Of a stretch of 64,000 nt of DNA, positions 35,870 through 44,807 are shown piece after piece. The position numbers and the translations under genes were made by a program. The first letter of the stretch is position 1. The number at the start of each line of letters is the position of its first letter. The notes under the pieces are model-generated. The model made no database searches. It was given only the letters and a program-made list of their open reading frames with translations, and was not told the DNA's origin. Source of the stretch: Roseomonas sp. GTDB taxonomy: Bacteria; Pseudomonadota; Alphaproteobacteria; Acetobacterales; Acetobacteraceae. The stretch spans positions 124,001 to 188,000 of the forward strand of contig JADCER010000006.1 in NCBI GenBank assembly GCA_020249925.1, written 5' to 3'.

Positions 35870-37132
35870 TTATTGGCTGCGCAACCCATTCGCCGGCACC
35901 TCCCTCGGCAATAGATGCGCGCGCCAGAACAACGCAATCGCAACCGTGCACAGGGCACCAAAGCCCGCATAAAGCGCGCCGGCATCGGCAAAGCCGATTT
36001 CCCCCACCAAAGGCCCGGCCATCATCAGCCCAACCGGCAAACCATAAACCGCCAGCATACGCAGCCCCATCACGCGGCCGCGAAATTCCTGAAGCGTGAT
36101 CCTCAACAGCAGCACCGCCAGCGGCACCATGCAAAAACTCTGCACAAACCCGGCCAAAGCCAGCACCACGCCGCCCAGCACCGGGTCTGTCAGGCGCGCG
36201 AAAACCAGCAGCAGCAAGAACCAGGATAGCGATGCCGCCAGCATGGTGCGCGCGGGTGGCAGCCCGCCACCGCGCGCGCTGATGAAAAGTGAACCGAGCA
36301 TCGCACCACCGGCGAAGCTCGCCGAAAGATAACCAAGCCCGGTGCGATCCAGCCCATAAACATCGCGCGCTACATGCGGCAGCAAGCCACCACTCAGCGG
36401 ATAGGCGGCGAAATTGGCAAGGCAGGCCAATAGCAGCGCTGCCAGCACGGGCGGCGTTGCGCGGGCATAGGCAATGCCATCACCAAGATCAGCCCAGGGC
36501 GTTTTCATCACCACCCCTTGGGCCGCGCGTGCCGGTGGTTCATCCACCTGCAAGGTCAGTGCAAAAGCGCAAAGATAAATCGCCGTCACCGCCATATAGG
36601 CCGGGCCGATGCCCAAAAACGCGACCAAGCCCGCCCCGGTCAGCGCACCAATCACGCGCGCACTATCGGCGCTCATGCGTTCAATCCCCATCGCGCCCAT
36701 CAACAAGGGGGCGGGCATGCCGGCTGCGATCAGCGCATTGCGCATGCCCATATCGGAAGGCCGCACCAGGCCGCTGAGCAAGGCCACGCCACAGACCAGC
36801 CAGGGCGAAAGCAGCCCCGCCATGGCGCAAAGCGTCAGCACCGCCGCCAGCACCGCATACCAGGCCCGCATGGCGGATAACACGCGCCGATGCCCGACCC
36901 TGTCCCCCATCACGCCAAACATGGGCGACAGCAAGGTACCGATCAGCAACAAGGACCCGAATATGGCAAGCCAGGTGACCGATCCCGTTTCGGTCAGCAC
37001 ATACCAACCAAGGATGATCGTCTCCATCTCAAAGGCCCAGGAAGTGGCAAGATCAGCCGGCCATTGAAAGCGAAAGCCGCGCTGCCCGAAGGGCGCAAGC
37101 ACACCGGTGGCGCGGAGCTTCCCGCCTGCCAT
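35870..37132 (-). CDS. MFS transporter (EntS/MFS_3-like)
   Basis: Major facilitator permease, 420 residues with about twelve hydrophobic segments. FRFQWPADLATSWAFEMETIILGWYVL resembles the first helix of the EntS-type efflux group, and the loop 2-3 motif appears as GVMGDRVGHRRVL. The ATG at 37132 has GGGGGAAAC upstream; the longer frame lacks a site. Substrate unknown; export is more likely than import for this subgroup (family knowledge). Confidence 0.88.
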   Translation of the reverse strand: MAGGKLRATGVLAPFGQRGFRFQWPADLATSWAFEMETIILGWYVLTETGSVTWLAIFGSLLLIGTLLSPMFGVMGDRVGHRRVLSAMRAWYAVLAAVLTLCAMAGLLSPWLVCGVALLSGLVRPSDMGMRNALIAAGMPAPLLMGAMGIERMSADSARVIGALTGAGLVAFLGIGPAYMAVTAIYLCAFALTLQVDEPPARAAQGVVMKTPWADLGDGIAYARATPPVLAALLLACLANFAAYPLSGGLLPHVARDVYGLDRTGLGYLSASFAGGAMLGSLFISARGGGLPPARTMLAASLSWFLLLLVFARLTDPVLGGVVLALAGFVQSFCMVPLAVLLLRITLQEFRGRVMGLRMLAVYGLPVGLMMAGPLVGEIGFADAGALYAGFGALCTVAIALFWRAHLLPREVPANGLRSQ

Positions 37133-37286
37133 GCTGTTTCCCCCTTGCCGCGTTGAGTGGGCGGCCCGGACCCATGATGCCCGAACCAGGGGCGCGCGCC
37201 AGGGGGTGGCAGATGTCGCGAGGGCCATCGCCTGAAACCATCATGGCTGACGCCAACTCAGCCTGCGCCGAGGCGATGAAACGCCC

Positions 37287-38456
37287 CTATCGCCCCAACC
37301 AGCGCGCCAGGCGCTCCGGCGCTGCCGCCATATCCGCCTCCGGCCCGCAATAGGAAAAACGCAGGAATCGCCCGCCGCGGCCGCGGTCAAAATCCAGCCC
37401 TGTCGTGGCGGCAATCCCGGCACCTTCCAGCATGGCGGCTGAAAACGCAGCGCTGTCATTGGTAAGGGCCGAGACATCGCACCAAAGATAGAAGGCGCCA
37501 TCGGCGGCGGCGATGCGGTCAAACCCTGCGCGCGGCAGGCCGGCCAAAAGGGCGGCGCGGCTCCGCGCATAAGCCGCCTTATTGCCTTCCAATTCTTCGC
37601 GGCAATCCATGGCGGCCTCTGCCGCCACCTGCGCGATATGTGGCGCGCTGATGAACATATTCTGTGCGAGGCATTCCACCGGGCGGATCAGATCCTCGGG
37701 CAGCACCAGCCAGCCAATGCGCCAGCCCGTCATGGACCAGTATTTCGAAAAACTATTCACCACCACGGCGCTATCGCTGAAGGCGGCCGCACTGCTTTCG
37801 GCGACCGTACCCCAACTCAGCCCATGATAAATCTCATCACTGATCAGCCGCACACCCTCGGCATGGCACCAGCGCGCAATGGCGGCCAATTCCTCAGGCG
37901 CCAGCATGGTACCGGCGGGGTTGCAGGGGCTTGCGATAATCAGGCCAGCCGGCCGCGGGTCGAGCCTCTCCAGCATCGCCACTGTCGGCTGAAACCGCGT
38001 TGTCGCGTCGCATTCCAACAATTGCGGGCGCATGCCAAGCGCTTGCAGGATATTGGCATAGGGCGGGTAGAAGGGGGCGGCCATGGCAACGGCATCGCCC
38101 GCATCAAACGCCGCCAGAAAGGCCAGCGGAAAGGCGCCCGAAGCGCCCATGGTGACCGCAATGCGCCGCGCCGGCACAACCAGCCCGTAATGCTCCAGAT
38201 AATGCCGCGCGATGCGTTCGCGGAGTGATACCAGCCCAAAGGCTTCCGTATAGCCAAGCGGCGCCCCGGCATTGAGCGCGCGAATCGCAGCCTCAGCCGC
38301 GCCACGCGGGGCACCTGTGCCGGGTTGGCCCACCTCCATCCGGATGATCCCAGGCGCGCCGAGCGGCAGGCTGGCTGCGCGCGTATTGGCCGCCGAAATC
38401 ACATCCATCACCAGAAATGGCGGCGCCTCAGCCCCGCGCCCGATCTTGAGCGCCAT
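37287..38456 (-). CDS. Class I/II PLP-dependent aminotransferase
   Basis: Fold type I aminotransferase of 389 residues. Seen are GQPGTGAPRGAAEAAI, GYTEAFGLVSLRERIARHY, the Asn/Pro substrate loop ASPCNPAGTML, ISDEIYHGLSW (Asp and Tyr cofactor contacts), and the Schiff-base lysine in NSFSKYWSMTGWRIGW. The Arg for the substrate carboxylate is in FLRFSYCGP. The start lies 2 bases after the stop of the gamma-glutamyltransferase-like lipoprotein, so the two are probably co-transcribed. The amino donor and acceptor cannot be told. Confidence 0.9.
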   Translation of the reverse strand: MALKIGRGAEAPPFLVMDVISAANTRAASLPLGAPGIIRMEVGQPGTGAPRGAAEAAIRALNAGAPLGYTEAFGLVSLRERIARHYLEHYGLVVPARRIAVTMGASGAFPLAFLAAFDAGDAVAMAAPFYPPYANILQALGMRPQLLECDATTRFQPTVAMLERLDPRPAGLIIASPCNPAGTMLAPEELAAIARWCHAEGVRLISDEIYHGLSWGTVAESSAAAFSDSAVVVNSFSKYWSMTGWRIGWLVLPEDLIRPVECLAQNMFISAPHIAQVAAEAAMDCREELEGNKAAYARSRAALLAGLPRAGFDRIAAADGAFYLWCDVSALTNDSAAFSAAMLEGAGIAATTGLDFDRGRGGRFLRFSYCGPEADMAAAPERLARWLGR

Positions 38457-38458
38457 GC

Positions 38459-39829
38459 TCAGCGCCCAAAGCTGCCAAGCGCGACACCACCACCGCGCGG
38501 ATCAGCGGCCCCGATGCAAGCCGGGCCATTCGTCGGCACCAGCCCGGCACAGGAAATCAGCACGCCGCGCCCCGGCGCCGGCACCCCGGCATAAGGGTCA
38601 GCCGGGCCGCCCCGGCGCTGCACTGCCGCCAAGGGCATGGCGGTTGCGGCCAAAGCCGCCGGCCCACCGCTGCCGGAAGCTGCCGCGCGGAAGCGTCGCA
38701 AATCGGGCCGCGCCAGGATCGCCACCGGCAGGGGTGCCGCCTGCACCTGGCCAATCCCTGGTGCGGCGGCAAGCAAAATCCCCGTACCCGGCACAATGCG
38801 GCCCGTGCCGAAAAGATTGTTCATGCTGAAGGCGCAGGATACCGCATTGCCTTCCCGGTCCAGCGTGACCAGTGAGGCGCCGGCCCCTGCCCCGGCTGCG
38901 CCATCCGTCGGCGCCTGCCCGGCAAGGGCCGCTTGCAGCGCCCCCGCCATGCCCGGCGATGCCTCGGTGCTCAGCAGCACCAGATCGGACCCCTGGGCCG
39001 AGCGGGAAGGACCGCCGACACGCACCCGCGTCGTGCGGAGCTCCGCTTCAGTCAGGCCACCGCCCGACATCATGGACCCTTCCACCAGCCTTTCAGCCAG
39101 GTTCCCCTGATAAAGATCACCAATACCCAGCGGCGCGGCGCGGAGCTGTGCGAGCGTCGCGCTCAAATCCGGCTGGACGATGCGGTCATCGAGCCGGAGC
39201 ACGCCGCCGCCCGGGCGGGCGAAAACCTGCCTTGCACTTGGGTCTTGCAGCAAAGGCCCAGCCACCACCGCCAGATCATCGGCCAGGGTTCGGCTGATTT
39301 CCGTGCCAAGCCGCGCGAGATCCTCGGCGGGGCGGATCAGATCCTCGATCCTGAAGCGCCCGGCATTGAGATGGAGCGCGAAAAGCCCGCGCGCCATGGC
39401 AGGCAAGGCCGCCGGGCGGTCGGTGCCCGCGGGGATTTCGGTCCGCGCGCCGGCGGGGAAGATGATGGCGCGCGCCAGACCGCGCTGCGCATCCAAAGCA
39501 ACACAAGCGCCCCCGCCGCCAAGCCCGGCACGGGAAGGCAAAGTGACCGCCATGGTAAAGGCGCCCGCCACCGCCGCATCCACCGCCGAGCCGCCGCCCG
39601 AGAGGATATCGCGCGCCACAATCGCCGCGCGGGGCTCATCTGCCGCTACACCGCCAAGAAAGCCCGAAACATGGCCCGGCGTGCCAAAGGGGATATTCGA
39701 TCGGCCCGTGACGGCATCAACCGTGCGGTCCACGGTGGATTCCACCGTCTGGCAGCCCGCCAGGAGCAAACCAAGCCCCAAGCCGAGCCAAGCCCGCCCC
39801 CATCTGAACCTGCCGCCATGCTGCATCAT
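38459..39829 (-). CDS. Gamma-glutamyltransferase-like lipoprotein lacking the usual nucleophile
   Basis: Ntn-hydrolase fold protein of the gamma-glutamyltransferase family, 456 residues. The N-terminus MMQHGG...LGLGLGLLLAGC is a lipoprotein signal with lipid-anchored Cys26. The GGT pattern follows: ILSGGGSAVDAAVAGAFTMAV, GLGGGGACVALD, LPAMARGLFALH. The small-subunit start, normally TTHxSVxD with the self-processing Thr, reads GASLVTLDREGNAVS, so Gly317 and Ala318 replace the two Thr, with Ser319 next to them. A pseudoenzyme or Ser-dependent variant is possible. The start at 39829 has AGGAAG upstream; the much longer open frame is antisense to the DsbA-like gene. Confidence 0.8.
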   Translation of the reverse strand: MMQHGGRFRWGRAWLGLGLGLLLAGCQTVESTVDRTVDAVTGRSNIPFGTPGHVSGFLGGVAADEPRAAIVARDILSGGGSAVDAAVAGAFTMAVTLPSRAGLGGGGACVALDAQRGLARAIIFPAGARTEIPAGTDRPAALPAMARGLFALHLNAGRFRIEDLIRPAEDLARLGTEISRTLADDLAVVAGPLLQDPSARQVFARPGGGVLRLDDRIVQPDLSATLAQLRAAPLGIGDLYQGNLAERLVEGSMMSGGGLTEAELRTTRVRVGGPSRSAQGSDLVLLSTEASPGMAGALQAALAGQAPTDGAAGAGAGASLVTLDREGNAVSCAFSMNNLFGTGRIVPGTGILLAAAPGIGQVQAAPLPVAILARPDLRRFRAAASGSGGPAALAATAMPLAAVQRRGGPADPYAGVPAPGRGVLISCAGLVPTNGPACIGAADPRGGGVALGSFGR

Positions 39830-39992
39830 TCGGTTATTCTTCCTGACTGGCCGCGCGCCAGCAAGCGCGTCGTGCAGGGGATTAGCATAGAAGTGGCCGA
39901 GTCCAAGCGCCACGGGTCGAGAATGATGGCTTGCCACCTTGGCCGCGCCGGGCTTGGCTAGCGCCAAACGCTTCGCCAGGGACCCCACCACC

Positions 39993-40727
39993 ATGCAACG
40001 ACGCCTGCTGCTTTCCGCCCTTGCCGCCACCCTGGCCGGGCCAGCCCTCGCCCAGGGTTTCACGGAAGCGCAGCGCGCCGAGATTCTCGCCATTCTGCGT
40101 GATGCGCTGCGCCGCGACCCGACGCTGCTGCGCGAAGGCCTGGCTGCGCTGCAAGCGGCTGAGGATTTTGAGCGGAATGCCTCACAGGCCGCTGCGATCC
40201 GCGCGCATGAGGCAGCGTTGCTGCGCAATCCCGCCGACCCGGTGCGCGGCAATCCGCGCGGCGATGTGACGATTGTGGAATTCTTTGATGCGCGCTGCCC
40301 CTTTTGCAAAAGGCTGGCTGGCGAAATGGCCGAATTGCTGCGCAAGGACCGCAATATCCGCGTGGTGATGAAGGATTTGCCCGTGCTGGGCCCGGCTTCC
40401 GTGGTGGCCGCGCGCGGCTTGCTCGCCGCGCAACGCCAAGGAAAATACAATGAATTTTATGATCGGCTGATGGCCTTGCGTGGTGAGCCGACCGAAGCCG
40501 CCATGCGTGCCGAGGCCGAGCGGATTGGCATGGATGTGGCGCGCTGGCAGCGGGATATGCTTGATCCTGCCTTGCAGCAGCGCATTGACACCAATATGGA
40601 ATTGGCCCGCGCGCTCCGCATTGAAGGCACGCCAGCCCTGATCATTGGCGATGCCTTCATCCCAGGCGCGGTGCCACTGGCTGATCTGGAACGCGCGGTC
40701 GCTGAAGCGCGCCGCGCGCGTCGCTAA
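39993..40727 (+). CDS. DsbA-family periplasmic thiol-disulfide oxidoreductase
   Basis: Thioredoxin-fold protein of the DsbA/BdbD group (Com1-like), 244 residues. The signal peptide MQRRLLLSALAATLAGPALA is cleaved before QGFTEAQ. An N-terminal helical extension (about 22-80) leads to the active site FFDARCPFCKRLAG with Cys102 and Cys105. The cis-proline loop is GTPALIIGD. The ATG at 39993 follows AGGGA. It is divergent from the GGT-like lipoprotein, with 163 bases between. Likely roles are disulfide formation or isomerisation in the periplasm. Confidence 0.9.
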   Translation: MQRRLLLSALAATLAGPALAQGFTEAQRAEILAILRDALRRDPTLLREGLAALQAAEDFERNASQAAAIRAHEAALLRNPADPVRGNPRGDVTIVEFFDARCPFCKRLAGEMAELLRKDRNIRVVMKDLPVLGPASVVAARGLLAAQRQGKYNEFYDRLMALRGEPTEAAMRAEAERIGMDVARWQRDMLDPALQQRIDTNMELARALRIEGTPALIIGDAFIPGAVPLADLERAVAEARRARR

Positions 40728-40756
40728 ACCGCTTTTCCGGTCGCATTTTCCGAGCC

Positions 40757-40776
40757 GCCAAGTGTTACCACTTGGC
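40757..40776. terminator. Hairpin between convergent DsbA-like and CDGSH genes
   Basis: A perfect 8-base-pair repeat GCCAAGTG-TTAC-CACTTGGC lies in the 66-base gap between the convergent stops at 40727 and 40794. The position fits a bidirectional terminator, although no uninterrupted T run follows. Confidence 0.6.
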
Positions 40777-40793
40777 TTGAGAATGCTCCAAAA

Positions 40794-41198
40794 CTACGGC
40801 GCCGTAAAACCCGCCTTCTTGTGGCTGCCATCGCAATAGGGCGCCTTGGCGGTCTGGCCGCAGCGGCAGAAGGAAGCCTGCGGGGTGCGGTCAATCTCCT
40901 CGCCCGCGGCATTTTGCACAATCATCGGGCCAGAAGCGCGCACTGAACCATTGGGTTGCGGGTCCAAATTCACCGGCCCGGTCACGCCAGAGATATCGCG
41001 GCCTTCGCGCTTGGCCGGCGCGCCGGTTAGCGGAATGCCAGCCGCCTTGTGGCTGCCATCGCACCAGGGGCTGTTCTTGGAAGCACCACAGCGGCAAAGC
41101 CAGGCCTCACCGCCCTCAATCGGTTCGCCCTTCAGGGTGATCTCACCCTTCAGATGCAACGGTCCGCCGTCGCGCGTGGTGATGATGGTCGCGGTCAT
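40794..41198 (-). CDS. Tandem CDGSH iron-sulfur domain protein
   Basis: Small soluble protein of 134 residues with two CDGSH-type [2Fe-2S] sites. The first has Cys35, Cys37, Cys46 and His50 (CRCG...PWCDGSHK); the second Cys111, Cys113, Cys122 and His126 (CRCG...PYCDGSHKKAGF). The 3Cys-1His ligand set is complete in both. Between them lies an insert with ISGVTGPVNLDPQPNGSVRASGPM. Bacterial double-CDGSH proteins have no settled role; electron transfer or cluster transfer is assumed from the family. Confidence 0.93.
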   Translation of the reverse strand: MTATIITTRDGGPLHLKGEITLKGEPIEGGEAWLCRCGASKNSPWCDGSHKAAGIPLTGAPAKREGRDISGVTGPVNLDPQPNGSVRASGPMIVQNAAGEEIDRTPQASFCRCGQTAKAPYCDGSHKKAGFTAP

Positions 41199-41240
41199 AA
41201 TGCGTTTCTCCGTTCAATGGGTAATCGGGATTGTGGTGCC

Positions 41241-42782
41241 TTACGCGGCCCCTGACCAGCCCGCATCGGGATCAATCGGAAATACCGGGCGCGGCAGGCG
41301 CTTCCAGGGGAAATTGACCAGAACCGGGCTCGTCAGGCCCGGCACATCCACTTCCAGAATGCGCTCATCGGGGAAGAATTCATCAAAGCCGGCGCGGAAA
41401 TGCCCGCGTGATTTCACCACGACCACCCGCGCGGCGGCGATATCCACGCCGAACATCTCGATCATGCGCGGTTCATGGCATTGGCGGCGCAGGCTTGCCA
41501 CCACAATACGGATGCCGCTGCCTTCCAATTCCAGCAGCGCCGCCGGGCCAAGGTCAAAGGCGCGCCCGGCCATGGTGCCGCGCCGGCCAATACCCTTGCC
41601 ATCGGATAGTTTCACGATGCGCGCGGGCGCTGAGAAGGTCGCGGAAAATTCGCTCGGCTTACGGTTGAACTGGGCGGTGAAGCGTGCCCCCTCCCCCAGC
41701 TTGTGCGCTTCTTCAGCCAAGTCAAGATCAACGAAATTGGCGAGCACGACGCCCGCCACCCCCGCTTCATACAAGGCGCGCAACACATAGGCCGTATTGC
41801 CGCGCCCACCGCCGCCCGGATTATCGGCAACATCGGCAATCAGCACGGGGGCCGCGCCTTCACCTGCCGCTTTGGCGCGGGCGGTGCCATCGGCCAAGGA
41901 CATCAGCTTCGCCACATAGCGCTGCCGATCCGCCCAGGTGGCGCGCGCGATCTCCTGCGCTGCCGCATCAGCCAGCGCCTGATCCCCGCCGCGTGCCGTG
42001 ACAATCACGGTCATGCCGCATTTCGGCAAATCGGAAAAAACAAAGCCGCCGCAGATGGAGGCATTGGCAATGCGCGGATCACGCGCCATCAGCGCCTCAC
42101 ATTCCGCCATGCGATCCGCATAGGGGCCGCGTGCCGTCAGCAAACTCACCGATGGCGGTGTGATCGGCAGGCGCACAAAACCGCGTGCGAATCGCGCACC
42201 ACCCAAGGCTTCACGCAGCAAATCAGCCGCATCGGCCGCGCGTTCGCGCATATCCACATGCGGGTTGGTGCGATAGCCGATAAAGGCATCCACGGCGCCA
42301 ATGAGATTTTCGCTGATATTGCAATGAAGATCATGGGTGCAAATGATCGGCACAACAGGCCCGACAATGGCACGCACCATCGCCGCCATGGTGCCATCAC
42401 TATCCTCATCACCGGTCGCGCTACTCGCGCCATGATTGGCGATATAGACACCATCCAAGGGCAAAGCCGCCGCCAGCCCGGCCCGCATTTCATCCAGCGC
42501 ATCATTGAGCAGGCTTTGGTCAATGGGGCCCCCAGGTGGTGCGGCCATGACCAGGATGGGCACCGGCTGCCAAGGCCCGGTTTCATCCATGCGCTTGAAA
42601 AAACCCGGAATTTCCGATGGCAGATGGCTGACCGGCTGGCGCGCGAGGCGAGAGATGGCTTCCCCCCTTTCCAGGCATTGCCGGGCGAAATCTTCCCTCA
42701 CCGTGACTGGCGCGAAGGCATTAGCCTCCAAATGAAGTCCCAGAATGGCAATGCGCGGCGCGCGCGGTTTTGGCTGAAGCAT
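41241..42782 (-). CDS. M81 family metallopeptidase (MlrC-like)
   Basis: Zinc metallopeptidase of the MlrC/microcystinase C family, 513 residues: DUF1485 N-terminal half and MlrC C-terminal half. Metal-site patterns of the family are seen in GLHLEANAF, NHGASSATGDEDSDG, CTHDLHCNIS and IADVADNPGGGGRGNT. The ATG at 42782 starts 10 residues before the first beta-strand (RIAILGLH); the longer frame overlaps the divergent gene. Apart from degradation of linear microcystin, the natural role of most members is unknown; here it faces an operon of amide/ester hydrolases, suggesting breakdown of an acylated compound. Confidence 0.9.
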   Translation of the reverse strand: MLQPKPRAPRIAILGLHLEANAFAPVTVREDFARQCLERGEAISRLARQPVSHLPSEIPGFFKRMDETGPWQPVPILVMAAPPGGPIDQSLLNDALDEMRAGLAAALPLDGVYIANHGASSATGDEDSDGTMAAMVRAIVGPVVPIICTHDLHCNISENLIGAVDAFIGYRTNPHVDMRERAADAADLLREALGGARFARGFVRLPITPPSVSLLTARGPYADRMAECEALMARDPRIANASICGGFVFSDLPKCGMTVIVTARGGDQALADAAAQEIARATWADRQRYVAKLMSLADGTARAKAAGEGAAPVLIADVADNPGGGGRGNTAYVLRALYEAGVAGVVLANFVDLDLAEEAHKLGEGARFTAQFNRKPSEFSATFSAPARIVKLSDGKGIGRRGTMAGRAFDLGPAALLELEGSGIRIVVASLRRQCHEPRMIEMFGVDIAAARVVVVKSRGHFRAGFDEFFPDERILEVDVPGLTSPVLVNFPWKRLPRPVFPIDPDAGWSGAA

Positions 42783-42859
42783 TGGGTTACACCCCTGAGG
42801 ATAGACGTCTTGCGCGACTTGTATAAACTTGGTCGCCAGAAAGATAATTGAGGGGAAGT

Positions 42860-43837
42860 TTGCTGGGCACGCAATCCACCAACGCCGAGGCTGGGGCGAA
42901 GGCACTGCCGCGTTTCGCGGTGGAATTTGCCGTGCCTGACCTGCGTCCTTGGCTTGGTGGCAATTGCGGCATTCCGGGCATTTGGACCTTCACCGCCGCG
43001 GCACCCGGCCCGCATCTTGCCTTGGTGGCGCTGACGCATGGCAATGAAATCGCCGGTGCGGCCGTGCTGGCGGATATGCTCGGCGCGGGGCTTCGGCCTG
43101 AACGGGGCAGGCTTAGTCTGATTTTCGCCAATACCGATGCCTTCCTGGCCTTTGATCCGGAAAACCCAACCGCCACGCGCTATCTGGATGAGGATCTGAA
43201 CCGGCTTTGGGGCGAGGATCGGCTGCAAAGCCCACGCGATTCGCGGGAAATGCGCCGCGTGCGGGAATTGCTGCCCGTGGTGGATAGCGTGGATGTGCTG
43301 TTGGATTTGCATTCCATGCTCTGGCCATCCGATCCGTTGACCCTGGCCGCCGATAACGAACGCGCCATTCGGCTTGGGCAATCGCTCGGCACGCCGCGCC
43401 TGACGGTGGCTGATCCCGGGCATATTGCCGGGCGGCGGCTGGTGGATCATGCGCGCTTCACCAAGCCGGGCAGCTCTGCCACGGCGGTGCTGGTGGAAGC
43501 AGGCCAGCACTGGGAAAAGGCCACCATCAATGCCATGGCGGAAACGGCGCGCCGCGCGCTTGGGACTTACGGTATTGCAGGCCCGGCCCCGGCCCCCTGG
43601 CCAGAGCCGCCCTTGCTGGCGCGCGTGACGGAAACCGTCACCGCCACGTCGCATAATTTCATCTTTGCGCGAGAATTTCGCGGCGGTGAGGTCATTGCCG
43701 AAGCCGGTACTGTCATTGCTCAGGACGGCGCGCGTGAGATTCGCACACCCCATGATGATTGCCTGCTGGTCATGCCAACCCCGGTGGCGCCGCGTGGGCA
43801 TACCGCGGTGCGCCTCGCACGGTTTGAGGCGCCCTGA
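42860..43837 (+). CDS. Succinylglutamate desuccinylase / aspartoacylase family zinc hydrolase
   Basis: Zinc carboxypeptidase-fold deacylase, about 325 residues. Zinc ligands are His60 and Glu63 (LTHGNEIAG) and His152 (DLHSML); DEDLNRLWG (112-119) supplies the substrate Asn-Arg. The start is uncertain. No ATG lies before the conserved region. TTG at 42860 has AGGGGA a few bases upstream, and TTG at 42848 is an alternative. A 6-base-pair hairpin (GGGCTT / AAGCCC, 43848-43865) follows the stop. It is divergent from the M81 peptidase and first in a three-gene run. It removes an acyl group from an amino acid or amine; the exact substrate is unknown. Confidence 0.83.
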   Translation: MLGTQSTNAEAGAKALPRFAVEFAVPDLRPWLGGNCGIPGIWTFTAAAPGPHLALVALTHGNEIAGAAVLADMLGAGLRPERGRLSLIFANTDAFLAFDPENPTATRYLDEDLNRLWGEDRLQSPRDSREMRRVRELLPVVDSVDVLLDLHSMLWPSDPLTLAADNERAIRLGQSLGTPRLTVADPGHIAGRRLVDHARFTKPGSSATAVLVEAGQHWEKATINAMAETARRALGTYGIAGPAPAPWPEPPLLARVTETVTATSHNFIFAREFRGGEVIAEAGTVIAQDGAREIRTPHDDCLLVMPTPVAPRGHTAVRLARFEAP

Positions 43838-43909
43838 TCGGGGCACGGGGCTTGCGCGAAAGCCCGGGCCGCGCTTGCCTGCCCGCCTTGCTCAATATGG
43901 GGAAACCAG

Positions 43910-44800
43910 ATGGCTGCCTTGAACCTGATCACCTTTGCCGATGCGGCCGGAAGCCGCGCGGGCGTGCTGCTTTCTGGCGGGCGTGTGCTTGACCTTGCCG
44001 TCGCCATGCCGCCGGCGCGCGACATGCTGGCCGTGATTGATGGCGGTGCCGCCATGCTGGCCGCGATCCGCGCACTCGCCGCCCATCCGCCCGCCAATGC
44101 GCTGCTGCCGCTGGCAAGCGTTGCGCTGCAAGCCCCCATCCCCAAGCCGCGCCGCAATGTGTTTTGTGTTGGCCGCAATTACATGGACCATGTGGCGGAA
44201 GGTGATCGCACGCGCGGCATTACGCAAAGCGAAGTGCCGAAATACCCACAATTCTTCACCAAGGCTGCCGATTGCGTGATTGCCCCCGGTGCGAAAGTGC
44301 CAACGCATGAGGGTGTGACCAAGTGGCTGGATTATGAGGTTGAGTTGGTGGCGATCATCGGTACCGCCGGGCGCGATATTCCGAAGGAAAAGGCACTGGA
44401 GCATGTCTTTGGCTGGACCATCGGCAATGACGTGACAGGGCGCGATTTGCAGCGCCGCCATGGGCAATGGTTCAAGGGCAAGTCGCTCGATCGTTCCTGC
44501 CCCCTCGGCCCCGTGATTGTGCCGGCGGCAGATTTGAGCGCCGCTGATCTGGCGATTGGCCTCAAGATCAATGGCGAACAGCGGCAAGCCAGCCGCACCA
44601 GCAAGATGATTTTCGATGTGCCGGAAATCATCCATCAGCTTTCGGCCGGCTTCACCCTGCTGCCTGGCGATGTGATCATGACCGGCACGCCGGAAGGGGT
44701 GGGCTATGCCATGCAGCCGCCGCAAACACTCAAGGCTGGCGATATCATGGAACTGACCATTGAGGGCATTGGCACGCTCACCAATACCATCAGCGACTAA
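43910..44800 (+). CDS. Fumarylacetoacetate hydrolase family protein
   Basis: Metal-dependent C-C hydrolase/decarboxylase/isomerase of the FAH family, 296 residues. The catalytic pair is His94 and Glu97 (NYMDHVAE), metal ligands are Glu143 and Glu145 (DYEVELVAI) and Asp174 (GNDVTGRD), and TGTPEGVGY is the product-side loop. All are intact. It lies 72 bases after the deacylase gene and 7 bases before the NodB-like gene. Family substrates include fumarylpyruvate, acylpyruvates and homocatechol products, so a ring-cleavage step is likely but not proven. Confidence 0.92.
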   Translation: MAALNLITFADAAGSRAGVLLSGGRVLDLAVAMPPARDMLAVIDGGAAMLAAIRALAAHPPANALLPLASVALQAPIPKPRRNVFCVGRNYMDHVAEGDRTRGITQSEVPKYPQFFTKAADCVIAPGAKVPTHEGVTKWLDYEVELVAIIGTAGRDIPKEKALEHVFGWTIGNDVTGRDLQRRHGQWFKGKSLDRSCPLGPVIVPAADLSAADLAIGLKINGEQRQASRTSKMIFDVPEIIHQLSAGFTLLPGDVIMTGTPEGVGYAMQPPQTLKAGDIMELTIEGIGTLTNTISD

Positions 44801-44807
44801 GTCACCG

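Noticed and set aside
39830-40450. Long N-terminal extension of the gamma-glutamyltransferase-like gene
   Set aside because: The extension is antisense to the DsbA-like gene and low in complexity; a lipoprotein signal with a ribosome-binding site at 39829 gives the natural start.
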